Assembly: GCF_018403285.1 (NCBI RefSeq)
Contig: NZ_BOSJ01000002.1
Location: 62,001-126,000 of the forward strand
Direction: 5' to 3'
Length of the DNA: 64,000 nucleotides
DNA from: Paenibacillus sp. J45TS6
Lineage (GTDB): Bacteria; Bacillota; Bacilli; Paenibacillales; Paenibacillaceae
The position numbers and the translations under genes are program-made. This document shows, piece by piece, positions 26,147 through 36,100 of the stretch (position 1 is its first letter; each line of letters starts with the position of its first letter). Under the pieces are notes generated by a model. The model searched no databases. It was given only the letters and a program-made list of their open reading frames with translations, and was not told where the DNA came from.

Positions 26147-28999
26147 CTACTTATCCCTCGGCAGCTCCAAAGGAATACGATTCGTATTATAATAGATGGA
26201 TTCTCCAGCTATTTTATACTTTTCCCCCTGGAACATATCATAAATAGAAATATGATATGTTCCTACTCTTCGATCTTCAAATACCCGATCATCGATGGTC
26301 CAAGAAAGCAGCTGATTCGTTCCGAGTTTAAGATCCGTAGTGGGTATCAGTTCTTTTGTGAACATACGACCCGTTGAATCTGCAATTTCCACAACCAGTT
26401 TATGTTCATTTTCAGGCATATCATACGTATCATCCTGAGTTAACGTATAATACCACTCAACTGCTACATTGCTACTACCAGATAGATAAACATCAAAGTT
26501 ATTTGTTTTAATCTGATAAGGGTACAATTCCACTTGGTCAATTTTTGTGAGCGCAGTGAGCTGTTCCGGTGCAATTTCGAGTGATGCTGCATTCACATAA
26601 CCGGTAGGCTCTTCCTTGATGGAAGTCAGTTTATCTTCCGTTACACCTTCTCCGACAATTAGCCTCATATCTGAGACGGTGACACGTTTCGGTATTTTCG
26701 CCCACATCGTCACAATACTCTTATCTTCCGGACCTGCTGGATATTCAATCTGTTTCACGTTTGTTTTAAAATAAAGCCCGCTCGAAGACTGATAATACCC
26801 GCTGAGCTGAGATAACTCCGTCTGGCGGTTTTCGAGATTCGTCACTTCAAGCTCGGTATAAACAAGGTCCGTACTCGTACCTGGGTATACTACCGTTTTT
26901 CTAGTTTTTACTTCAGCCTTTTTACCAAGCGTAGTAAGGGTAAATTCTTTATTTTTCTCAATTTTCGGAACGTCTGGAACAGTCCCAATATTCGTCAGCT
27001 TCAGCCACTCAAAAGACTCTTCTCCTACCTTCTCTTCTAAAGATATTTGTAGCTGTGCAATATCTAAAGATGTCGGTACTTTAGTCATAAGGTACACGTC
27101 TATAGACTGACCTGGACCGAGCAAGGAGGCAGCCTGGCTTTTAATCAGCTTGGTACTTGTCATGTCTTTGGCAGAATCCACGGTAAAGGCTCCCTGCAGT
27201 TCAGGAAGGCGCAGTGTTTTGACAGAAGTATTCTTCACCGTCAGCTTCGCAGACAAAAGATCTCCGTCTGTCCAAGGTAAGCGTTGAATAGATGACCAGG
27301 TTACTCCATACGTGCCATTATCGCTTTTCACGGTTGTTTCCAATCCTAATGTATTCTGCAACGATGATGGCGTAGGTAAGATGTAGACCCCTGCTGGATA
27401 GCTGAAAGAAGGTTCCTTTTTCTCCGGATCTTTAGGTACATTCATTTGCAGCTTAAGTGCACCTTGGGCAACGGCATAGGATACCGAGATATCCAGCTTA
27501 ATTGTCTTCTCTTCATCCGGTTTCAGCGTCACATTCTCAAGTGCCTTTGTCGTAATGGGATAAGATCTGCCCGTTCCACTAAGCAATACGAACTCATACT
27601 TAGGTACCGTAATCGTTTGTTTCCCTGTATTTTTCAAATGAAAACGAATGGACAGATCGTTCTTATCGTAACTTTGGTTAACCGTTGCTCCTTCAAGCGT
27701 GGTTTGCAGTTTTTGACCATCCACATCGACTTCCCTTGCCTTAAAAGGAGCCGTCGCAACGATCTTCGTCGTACTTGCTTTAGGCAGCTCTAATGTGGCC
27801 AGAGGCAGTACCGTCTTCGCCTCGCCTTCTTCCTCCACCAGCACTAACTCTGCTCCTGTTAGTTTTACAGCTTTAGGAATGGTTGCGAGCAGTTTTATCG
27901 TCTTGTTCTCCTGTGGTTGAATGTTAAATGGCGCAGCTTCAGTACTTACCGTTTCCGCTATAAGCGGATAATTACTTCCACCTGCTGTTCTCAACACCCA
28001 TTTCGCCGTTGGATTCTCTAGCATTTTGTAACCAATATTGTGCAGATTCACCGTCACTTCTGCATAGTTATATTCATTCACGGGATGGACTTCTAGCTTG
28101 GTTACTTTGACTTTAACGGGGGTATCTCCCAAACGAATCGATTTGGACTTATTTACAGGTGTAGATAGTGTATAAGATGCCGGTACATTAAAGTGTCCCA
28201 GACTACTTTCATAATTCGGCTTACTGAAATCCCACTTTACGATTTGAAATAAAAGATCGCTGACGTTCACGCTCTTTCCTACTTTTACGAGATACGTCAC
28301 ATCAAGAGTAGATCCTGCCGCTACGCTCTTCTTGTCTTTGTCACGTGTAATTAGGCTAGGAGAATATAGCGTTCCGCCCTTTGTTTTTACCTTTGTCCAG
28401 TAGTCGATAAGCATGAGATTCTTGCTGTCATTGTTCTGATAAGTTAGGGTATACGAGATGGTCTTGCCATCTTCTTGTGTGAGTACATTGAGGTCGGTTA
28501 GTTTTACAACACTTTTTGAGGTTAATTTGACTGATTTTAGGTTAGACAGAGTATGTAGAGTTTTGTTTGTTTTTGTTGTGGTAGAACTGGACTTTGCTTT
28601 TGTAGAAGTATTGGCTGACGTACTCTTTGATGCGCTGCTCCCCGTAGATGCTGTCTTTAATAGGGGATTAGCAAGATTATTAGTCGAAGAACTACCCAGC
28701 GACTGTGGATGAGAATCAGAGCCAGTGAATAATAGAGTGGAAGGATATAAAGTATCTATGCTTCTTGTATTTTCTTTAGATGAGTCGACTATACTGGTTG
28801 AACTTTCATACGATTCAATTTCAGTAGTCTGATTTGTGCCTAATAAAGTAGCTGAAGAGCTAGATGAAATATATTTCGCTTTTCCTTGTTCATTCGTGCT
28901 TGCACTTACTAGAGTACCTTGTCCAATTACAATAGCTACAGAAGCAATCCATAGTATCACTTTTTGGTTGTGCTTTCGGTCCAAGTCAGTAACCCCCAT
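26147..28999 (-). CDS. Large secreted beta-repeat protein, unknown function
   Basis: The 950 residues carry an N-terminal signal peptide (KVILWIASVAIVIGQGTLVSAS). A Ser/Thr/Lys-rich, presumably disordered segment follows (about 30-150). The remainder is a chain of roughly 100-residue beta-sandwich-like units, each with a strand pattern such as VTKLEVHPVNEYNYAEVTVNLHN or TTVKSDNGTYGVTWSSIQRL and a PxxxKTIKLxxxIP-type edge. No SLH, LPXTG or catalytic motif is visible, so it is probably released or loosely wall-bound. I do not recognise the family. It lies next to the S-layer gene but behind that gene's terminator, with its own promoter. Confidence 0.75.
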   Translation of the reverse strand: MGVTDLDRKHNQKVILWIASVAIVIGQGTLVSASTNEQGKAKYISSSSSATLLGTNQTTEIESYESSTSIVDSSKENTRSIDTLYPSTLLFTGSDSHPQSLGSSSTNNLANPLLKTASTGSSASKSTSANTSTKAKSSSTTTKTNKTLHTLSNLKSVKLTSKSVVKLTDLNVLTQEDGKTISYTLTYQNNDSKNLMLIDYWTKVKTKGGTLYSPSLITRDKDKKSVAAGSTLDVTYLVKVGKSVNVSDLLFQIVKWDFSKPNYESSLGHFNVPASYTLSTPVNKSKSIRLGDTPVKVKVTKLEVHPVNEYNYAEVTVNLHNIGYKMLENPTAKWVLRTAGGSNYPLIAETVSTEAAPFNIQPQENKTIKLLATIPKAVKLTGAELVLVEEEGEAKTVLPLATLELPKASTTKIVATAPFKAREVDVDGQKLQTTLEGATVNQSYDKNDLSIRFHLKNTGKQTITVPKYEFVLLSGTGRSYPITTKALENVTLKPDEEKTIKLDISVSYAVAQGALKLQMNVPKDPEKKEPSFSYPAGVYILPTPSSLQNTLGLETTVKSDNGTYGVTWSSIQRLPWTDGDLLSAKLTVKNTSVKTLRLPELQGAFTVDSAKDMTSTKLIKSQAASLLGPGQSIDVYLMTKVPTSLDIAQLQISLEEKVGEESFEWLKLTNIGTVPDVPKIEKNKEFTLTTLGKKAEVKTRKTVVYPGTSTDLVYTELEVTNLENRQTELSQLSGYYQSSSGLYFKTNVKQIEYPAGPEDKSIVTMWAKIPKRVTVSDMRLIVGEGVTEDKLTSIKEEPTGYVNAASLEIAPEQLTALTKIDQVELYPYQIKTNNFDVYLSGSSNVAVEWYYTLTQDDTYDMPENEHKLVVEIADSTGRMFTKELIPTTDLKLGTNQLLSWTIDDRVFEDRRVGTYHISIYDMFQGEKYKIAGESIYYNTNRIPLELPRDK

Positions 29000-29020
29000 T
29001 TATTACCTTATTTTGAAGTT

Positions 29021-29049
29021 ACTATATAGACGCATATAGTGAGGTAAAA
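29021..29049 (-). promoter_or_regulatory. Candidate SigA promoter of the 26147 gene
   Basis: TTTTAC (29044-29049), 17-bp spacer, TATAGT (29021-29026). The -10 lies within a CTATAT...ATATAG inverted repeat. Confidence 0.5.
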
Positions 29050-29062
29050 GTTTCTTGAAAAT

Positions 29063-29094
29063 AAAAAAGAAGAGGTGGCTAGCCACCTCTTCTT
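29063..29094 (-). terminator. Terminator of the S-layer gene
   Basis: A 28-bp perfect palindrome (AAGAAGAGGTGG and its complement around CTAG) followed by six T residues, 16 bp after the S-layer stop. It is among the strongest terminators in the window. Confidence 0.93.
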
Positions 29095-29109
29095 AGTTTA
29101 AGTCAAATA

Positions 29110-32025
29110 TTACTTCGCAATTACAGATGTGTAGAAATCAGCAGCTGCGTTATCAGACTTATCAGTTACAAAGAGTCCAGTTGAATTGTTAAGAAGTTCA
29201 ACTTCAACTAATTGGTTAGCAGTAACTGCTTTTGCAAGCGTTAAAGTTAATCCTTTAGAAGCAGTAGCTTCAGCTTTAGTAACTTTGATTTCTGAACCAT
29301 TAACAGTTACTTTAAACGCAGAAGGAGTAAAGTTAACATTAAGAGCTTCAGTGAAAGTCAGGCTAACAGTCGAACCATTTGCTGCATTTGAAGTTTCAAC
29401 CAATTCTGGTGCAATACCATCATTTGCAGTATGGGTGAATTTAGCAAGCTTACGGCCTACAGCATCAGTAGAAGTTGGTTCAGCAATAGTTCTCAAAACA
29501 ACATTAGAAACATTATGAGGAATAACATTTTCTTTATTAAGATCAAATTCAAGAACAGTTTTCCCATCTACTGTGTTTTGATCCATATCGAATGAGCTAG
29601 AAGTAAATGTTTCTCCACCAACAACGATTTCAAAATCAGATGCATTCACATAAGTAAGGTTGCCATCTAATTCAACTTTAACTGTATCGCGATCTGTAGC
29701 ATATACAGATGAAGCAACAGCTGTAATTGTGGAAGACTGTTGAGTTTTCAATGTAATTGGAGCACCACTTACATAGTTCCCAGTAGTATCAGCAACATTA
29801 ACTACACGAAGAGCATCAGCATCAGTGAATTTAGCAACTTTATCTTTTGCCACCGTCAATACAACTGTGTTTGTGTTGTAAAGGGAAACACTAGTAGACC
29901 CTGCTGGGAATGGAGTATAAACAGATCCCGTAACATAATCGTATTTGTTTACATCAAGTGCATTACCGTTACCAGTTGTTGCTACTGCTCTGTTAAATTG
30001 AACATAAACATTATACTCACCGTTAGCTGTATCTTCTTTGTACCAAGCATCAGAAACTTTCAAAGCACCAACTACTGTAGTAGAGAATCCTACAGATTGA
30101 GGAATAATTGCATTTCCGATTGTTGCTTGGTCACGAACTCCGGATACTTCAAGAGTATAGTTACCAGCAGGAAGTGCTCCGCCAACAGTAGTAAGAACTA
30201 CTTTGTTTTGAACTTCTTTTCCGCTGCTGTTTTTAGCGAATACTGGTGTAGAAGAAGGGTTACCTTTTGTAGTGAAACCTTTACCAGTGAATACTGTACC
30301 ATCGGATTTTTTCAATACATAATTAGCTTTTACTTTGATATCGTCTGGATTAATGTTTTCAGAGAAATCTACAGTAATCTCAGTTTTATCAGTATCGGAT
30401 TCAGCTGTTACACCAAGAACTGTAGGGCGAACAGTATCCAACTCAGGATTTACTTTAGCGTTACGATCAGCAGAATTGTTGCTGTAATCTGTTACACCGT
30501 TCAGATAAACCGTGTTTTCTCCCAAGCTCAATTTGTTAGTATCTGTGAAAGTCAATGTTACAACATTATCACTAATACTTACAGTAGCTGGTTTATTAGT
30601 AGATGTGTGATAAGCATTTTTCACGGATTTAATTGGCTCGTTGAAAGTAACCGTTACTTTCTTCAAATCAGAAGTAGTAATAGAAGTCACTTCTGGAGCA
30701 GTAGTATCTTCTACAATTGTAAATTCAGTAGCTGCAGAATTACTATTGAATCCAGCATAGTCTTTTACGTTAGAAACAGTCAGAGAATGTGCACCAACTG
30801 GAAGATCAGTAGTGATGAACGCTACATTAGGATAAGTAAATTTAACGTTACCGCTAATTACGTTACCGTCAACTTTGTAGTTAGCAAGGTTACCAGCTGT
30901 AGCTGCAGTTACAGGCTCGGAGAATTCTACTCTCAAAGCTTTTGTACCCAAACCAGTTACTGCTGTTACTTGTGGCAATTGAGTATCAACTGCTGTAAAT
31001 TTAACAGTCTCACTGAAAGTTTTAGATCCGTCAGCATTTTTAACTCCGCTGATTGTAAGATTAGTTTCTCTTTGTTGTGGCAGGTTATTTCCATCTGCTT
31101 TTACCAGAAGAGTTACTGTTTTCTTGTCAGAAGACAATGTTGCGGATTCGAAGTTGACGTTAGAAACTTTGTAGTTATCTACGTTAGTTGCTGTAGTTGC
31201 ATCAACGTCTCCATCAAATTTAACTTGAATTTGTTTGTAGTTAGAAGCTGTAGCCGCTTCAATTTTTGTTGCTGCAGTTACAACATAAGTAACTTTTTCT
31301 GTGAATTCTTTGTCTTTGTAAGTAAATTTAACTTCAGTTTCTTTGTTAGCTTCAAGAGCTTTATCCAAAGTTACTTTAACAGTTTCATCGTCGCTCATTT
31401 TGAATTCTACAACTTTTCCAGCTTCGGATACAGTGTAGGATGCAACTTGAAGGCTAAGTTCTTGATCAACTGCGTAAGCAGCGCCTACAAGAAGAGAACG
31501 GCTAGCATTAGATTGGAAGTTAGCTTTCGCATCTACCAAACCAGCGTTGATTGCTGCTTGAACATATCCTTTAGCCCATGCAGTTGCAGAGTTGTTAGTT
31601 TCAGTTGGTACTTCAAGATCAAGCGCACGTACAAGTACAGTTGCCATTTCTTGAACTGTTACAGGACCGGAAAGGTCAAAGATTTTCTTAGTTGTGTTTT
31701 TACCTTCCATGATACCCGCAGCGGATACAGCTTCTACGAAAGGAGCTGCCCAGTGTTTAGCACCGTAGTTTTTGTCTTTGAAAGAGTAAACGCCATTGAT
31801 CTCTTTCAGACCCAGTGTTTTCGTAATTACTTTCGCGAACTCAGCGCGAGTCATTTGTCTGTCAAGGTGAGCTTGACCGTCTGGGAATCCAGAGAAAATA
31901 CCTTTATCTTTCAAATAACTGTATTGTGCATTTACATCAGTAAGACCTGCTTGACCGAATGCTACAGATGCAAACATGGAGAATGCCATTGCTGTAGACA
32001 AAGCCACGGATAAAATTTTCTTCAT
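29110..32025 (-). CDS. S-layer protein with N-terminal SLH domains
   Basis: This is probably the main S-layer subunit: 971 residues from the ATG at 32023-32025. A signal peptide (MKKILSVALSTAMAFSMFASVAFG) is followed by three SLH modules (about 25-195; the TRAE-type motifs read TRAE, TVQE and SRSL). Then come many Ig-like repeats (for example SNYKQIQVKFDGDVD, KKVTVTFNEPIK). SLH modules dock on pyruvylated wall polymer, which CsaB/TagA/TagO nearby would make. A second in-frame ATG 93 bp upstream (32116-32118) also has a good ribosome binding site. Codon bias is strong, leaving long stop-free shadows on the other strand, as expected for a highly expressed gene. Confidence 0.92.
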   Translation of the reverse strand: MKKILSVALSTAMAFSMFASVAFGQAGLTDVNAQYSYLKDKGIFSGFPDGQAHLDRQMTRAEFAKVITKTLGLKEINGVYSFKDKNYGAKHWAAPFVEAVSAAGIMEGKNTTKKIFDLSGPVTVQEMATVLVRALDLEVPTETNNSATAWAKGYVQAAINAGLVDAKANFQSNASRSLLVGAAYAVDQELSLQVASYTVSEAGKVVEFKMSDDETVKVTLDKALEANKETEVKFTYKDKEFTEKVTYVVTAATKIEAATASNYKQIQVKFDGDVDATTATNVDNYKVSNVNFESATLSSDKKTVTLLVKADGNNLPQQRETNLTISGVKNADGSKTFSETVKFTAVDTQLPQVTAVTGLGTKALRVEFSEPVTAATAGNLANYKVDGNVISGNVKFTYPNVAFITTDLPVGAHSLTVSNVKDYAGFNSNSAATEFTIVEDTTAPEVTSITTSDLKKVTVTFNEPIKSVKNAYHTSTNKPATVSISDNVVTLTFTDTNKLSLGENTVYLNGVTDYSNNSADRNAKVNPELDTVRPTVLGVTAESDTDKTEITVDFSENINPDDIKVKANYVLKKSDGTVFTGKGFTTKGNPSSTPVFAKNSSGKEVQNKVVLTTVGGALPAGNYTLEVSGVRDQATIGNAIIPQSVGFSTTVVGALKVSDAWYKEDTANGEYNVYVQFNRAVATTGNGNALDVNKYDYVTGSVYTPFPAGSTSVSLYNTNTVVLTVAKDKVAKFTDADALRVVNVADTTGNYVSGAPITLKTQQSSTITAVASSVYATDRDTVKVELDGNLTYVNASDFEIVVGGETFTSSSFDMDQNTVDGKTVLEFDLNKENVIPHNVSNVVLRTIAEPTSTDAVGRKLAKFTHTANDGIAPELVETSNAANGSTVSLTFTEALNVNFTPSAFKVTVNGSEIKVTKAEATASKGLTLTLAKAVTANQLVEVELLNNSTGLFVTDKSDNAAADFYTSVIAK

Positions 32026-32172
32026 AAACTTTTTTTCTCCTCCTCGAGAAATCATCACATGATTAGTATTATTTTTATAATTGCTGTTGCTAGTTATTGG
32101 GTTGCTCGTGTTACTCATATTTGTTACACCCCCTTCCCAGAGTTAGAGCAAGTATTCAATATAAAATGATGT

Positions 32173-32188
32173 CTGTGAAATTTCACAG
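32173..32188. repeat. 16-bp palindrome in the S-layer leader
   Basis: CTGTGAAATTTCACAG is a perfect palindrome between the proximal promoter and the first start codon. It could be an operator or an RNA hairpin that stabilises the mRNA. Confidence 0.6.
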
Positions 32189-32250
32189 AAACTTGTAAAT
32201 TAAACCAAGTATAAAGAAAAATAGAGTAGTTACCTAATCCTACCTTTCGT

Positions 32251-32279
32251 ATTATACATTGTGGTAATTAAGCCGTAAA
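32251..32279 (-). promoter_or_regulatory. Proximal SigA promoter of the S-layer gene
   Basis: TTTACG (32274-32279), 17-bp spacer, TATAAT (32251-32256) preceded by TG one base away. It gives a leader of about 125 bases to the upstream start. Confidence 0.72.
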
Positions 32280-32344
32280 GAAAATTTTTCTAATTAATAG
32301 ACAATTTTCTCCATTAAATTCATTTTTCTTCCTCATTGTTTTCG

Positions 32345-32373
32345 GCTATACATCTTAAACGCAGTAGTTTCAA
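32345..32373 (-). promoter_or_regulatory. Distal SigA promoter of the S-layer gene
   Basis: TTGAAA (32368-32373), 17-bp spacer, TATAGC (32345-32350), 94 bp upstream of the proximal promoter. Confidence 0.5.
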
Positions 32374-32570
32374 AAAAGTTGCGAGTTCCACAAAAAAATT
32401 TTTCATTAATTTAAAAATAGTGGAAACCAAACTTTATATTTGAATACAAACAACTTATAACAAAGGTTTAGTGCATTTTTTGAACTATACAATACATAAC
32501 CATAATTTTCTATTTTATATCATGCAAAATCAACTTTTTAAAAAATTCTTCCTTTCTCAGAAAACAGAAC

Positions 32571-32604
32571 AAAAAAAAAGAAGACACCACATGGGTATCT
32601 TCTT
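32571..32604 (-). terminator. Terminator of the 32615 gene
   Basis: An 11-bp stem AAGAAGATACC/GGTGTCTTCTT (one U-G pair), loop CATGT and a run of nine or more T residues, just after the stop codon. Confidence 0.9.
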
Positions 32605-32614
32605 CGTTTCCTTA

Positions 32615-32956
32615 TTACTTAATCTTCATTGCCAGATCAATAATACGAGCTCTCATCTGAGGATCTGTATTCAGGTTCGCATACATTTGTTCGATGGGCT
32701 CCTTATTCTCTTTGTATGTTTTCTCGTGCTTAATCGTTACATGGGACCAATCAATAAGTTCATTCTCGGAAGCAACCAAATTATTATATGCATCGTGGAA
32801 ACCTGTCTTCATCACAAGGTCTTCCATAACTTCTTGCGTGATTTCTCTAGTTTTCTTCGTTTTCTCAATTTCCATTTCCAAAATAGCAGCTTGTTTCTCG
32901 AATTGTGTCTTCGTTTTCATATAGCCAAGTTGTGCCTTCGAATAAATCGGTTTCAT
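32615..32956 (-). CDS. Small hypothetical coiled-coil protein
   Basis: The 113 residues are highly charged and helical (KTKTQFEKQAAILEMEIEKTKKTREI), without signal peptide, cysteine or membrane segment, so the protein is cytoplasmic. I do not recognise the family. It is a complete single-gene unit with a promoter (32997-33025), an AAAGGGTG ribosome binding site and a strong terminator, between two surface-protein genes. Confidence 0.7.
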   Translation of the reverse strand: MKPIYSKAQLGYMKTKTQFEKQAAILEMEIEKTKKTREITQEVMEDLVMKTGFHDAYNNLVASENELIDWSHVTIKHEKTYKENKEPIEQMYANLNTDPQMRARIIDLAMKIK

Positions 32957-32996
32957 TAGATAATTTCACCCTTTAGAAAAATGTGTATTTTAAGTT

Positions 32997-33025
32997 ATTG
33001 TATATCAAATACTACCAAATTACAA
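32997..33025 (-). promoter_or_regulatory. SigA-type promoter of the 32615 gene
   Basis: TTGTAA (33020-33025), 17-bp spacer, TACAAT (32997-33002). Confidence 0.6.
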
Positions 33026-33049
33026 AAACTAGCGAAACATGTAATTACC

Positions 33050-33082
33050 AAAAAGAAGAAACTGCCCCCGTATAGGAGCAGT
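33050..33082 (-). terminator. Terminator of the 33102 SLH gene
   Basis: An 8-bp stem ACTGCTCC/GGGGGCAGT with a short loop and a T-rich tail, about 20 bp after the stop. Confidence 0.75.
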
Positions 33083-33101
33083 CCAAAGTTGTTATATGCT
33101 A

Positions 33102-36100
33102 CTAACTCAAATTATTTGGGAATAATTTTGTGCTTTTCTTAAACAATTCTACAGCTATTTTAGCTGCTTCTGCGCGTGTCAGAAGACCCGTTGCATTAAA
33201 GTTATACTGCGGTTTCTTTTGTCCAGGAATTGTAACTGCATTTCCTGTCATAATTTTCGCCTTATTAACAGCGAGTACAGCGGGCCTTGCATATACGTTA
33301 ATGCGACCAGAGTCTACATATAGTTTAGCTAAGTTGTCCGTAAGCTTGCTGTCATTCGCGGCGAGCTTCAACTTCATTGCACGTGCAATCATTACTGCCG
33401 CCTGCTCTCTGGTAAGTGGCTGACTTGCCGCAAACACACCTTCTGTCAGACCCGTAACAATCCCAGCTCTTGCTGCAGTCTCAATATGAGCATAATCCCA
33501 TGTTGTGCTTTGAGCGCCTGGAACGAGATCTACAAATGTCTGATTATTATCATAATTCAGCGGGATATTGAGTCCTTTTACAAGTAATGTGGCAAACTCT
33601 CCACGAGATGTTTGATCATCTGTTCCGAACTGATCAAAACGAACATTATTCATAAGTCCCTTAGCATACATCGCATTCAGTATATTACGTGCCCAGTTAT
33701 GGTTCGTAATATCTGTGTAACTGCGACTAAGTTTCATAACTACATAATAACCAAATTCATCAAAAGGTACGGTAACCGTATGTTTCTTGCTATCTACTAT
33801 TCCTCCGATATTTACCCATTCTCGGCTAGAGGTATACTTAAATACCGTAATCGTTGAACCCACTTCATCCACAACATTATTGTTAAAAGTAAGCGTTAAT
33901 TCTCCTCTTTGAGATGGAGTAACTTGTCTTTCTGCCGAAATCGTTGGATCTCCATATAATCCTTCTATAGAGTAAGGTGCAAGACCATTCGTTGGCGACA
34001 GATAATCTGCTGATCCTTGATTTCCTTTTTCACCAAGTCCACCACTGATCCAATACACATTAGACACGGTAGAGAAATTCTGTTTCGCAGAGGATGAATT
34101 AAATCTCAAGAAGTACTCATCTGGAATACTCCAAGTTGGGATCCCTGTCTCCTCAGATGTCAACCCATTATTAGGGAAACCTATTATATTTCCATAATCA
34201 TTTCTACGTTCTACGACACCATCCTTGGGATCAGCAATTCCAAAGAGCAGCTGTGTGTTCGGATAATACTTATTAATACCTCGTGAATCGGTCGACTGCA
34301 TAATGGTGCCTTTAGGGAACTCTAATTCAAGGCCTTTGTTGAACACACTGTATTTAGCAGCTACTTTTGGAGCCATATATTGTGAGTCTACTGCTACTGC
34401 ACCCGTGTAAAATACTGAAATTGTATCTGATGTGGTTGTACTGCCACGCACAATATCAATTTTTATTGTATTTGCTTTATCCTGTTTCAGTCCTACATAA
34501 TCTAGCAGGAAACGGTCATCACCAAGATCTGTTCTTTTGATCGCAGGTACTTTATCAATTAAAACCTGAGTAGCGCCTTCAGCCTCGATATCAAAGCGGA
34601 CAAAGTTTTTATTAACCACATATCCGCCGTCCACAGTGGGCTGTGGTGCAAGCAGGCGATATGGTTTTACTTCACGCACGAGTTCGAGTTGCTGACTTGT
34701 TTTGGCACCTGTGCTATTAATAAGCTCAAGATTATACACATAGGTGCCGGCTGTTGTTGCTGGTAGATTATGAACTCGAATTGCAAAAGAAGTTTGACTT
34801 CCAAAATACTCATATGCATACTGCGTATTATTGTAACTGAATTGCCCTGTCAATTTTGACTCACTGGCCGAAATATCTAAAGAGAATAGATTCTGAGATC
34901 CAAGATTCAGATTTACTTTGTTAGCTCCGTTACCTCGAATGACAATATCATGACTTTGAAGACTCGTTGTGTATTTTCCATTGTTATAAATAAAATCAGG
35001 TGTTAAGTTGAAAATTTTGGCCCACTGATCATCATCTTTATAAACAAATGGGAATGTTATACGGTTCTTACCTGTAGCAGGTTGAAACTTATCTATATTA
35101 GATACATTTTCATCCAATATATATATACGAATTTCTTTACGTACTTCTCTTACTTGGTTGTTACTATCTGCTACTGTTCCTGTAAAGATAATTCGGTTCT
35201 CACCATAAACCAAGGGGCCTTTTTCTGCGGATACCTTTAGTTCTACGTCAAATCTACCTGTATCTGTTTTAAGCCAATTTTTATCTAACCCTTCCGGTTT
35301 CACACCGTTAACAAACATCTCTCCATTAAACGCACCTTTGTTCAAATCAAAACCAATATACTGACCTTCCACCTGCAAGGTTGAAGTTGAATTAATTGTT
35401 ACTGTCTGTCCGTCTGACAAATTCGCAATATATATATACGTTTTTGATATAAAAGAAATCACTGCATCTTTATACTGTGATGATCCGCTATACTGGAAAC
35501 GAACTGTTTGATTACCATTCTGGAACCCAGATACTTTATAAATATATTCTGTTTCCGATATTTCTCCTACTTTATTTATCGTTATTGTGCTGCCAATTGG
35601 GAGATATTTAGCATTCAGATCCGGTAGATTCTCTTGTGCTGAATTTGTCTTCACTGAAATATAAAAATCTCCAGACTCTACTTTTGCACCATTCAAGTTT
35701 TCTTTAGAGTACTTACCTGATTCATCATATCCTTTTAAATAGTAAAGTTGATTAATTACAACTTGATCTTTAGCATAGATAAAATTGGCTGATTTGCTTA
35801 CTGTTGTGGAACCATAAGTAAATTGAAGATTATAATCCTGTTCACTTACTGCTTCACCATTTTCTTTAATGAACGCAAAGTTCTTAATAGCAAAGGTCAC
35901 TAGCCTATAGGCGGAGTTTGTACCATCCATTCCTTGTATTACAACATCATTGCCTGATTTAGTCGAAAGTTTACCAGACGTATCAATAGAGATGGATTCA
36001 AAATATTTAACGTCCTCACCCATATTCGTACCATTCGCTTTTAATTCGACTTTTTTATTTACAGCGCTACCTTGATCAGGGACAAGGGCTTGTACATAGA

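Noticed and set aside
29740-32013. 757-codon open frame on the plus strand antisense to the S-layer gene
   Set aside because: It is a stop-free shadow of a highly codon-biased gene; its translation is low-complexity Ser/Cys/Tyr/Ile-rich and there is no matching ribosome binding site or family motif.
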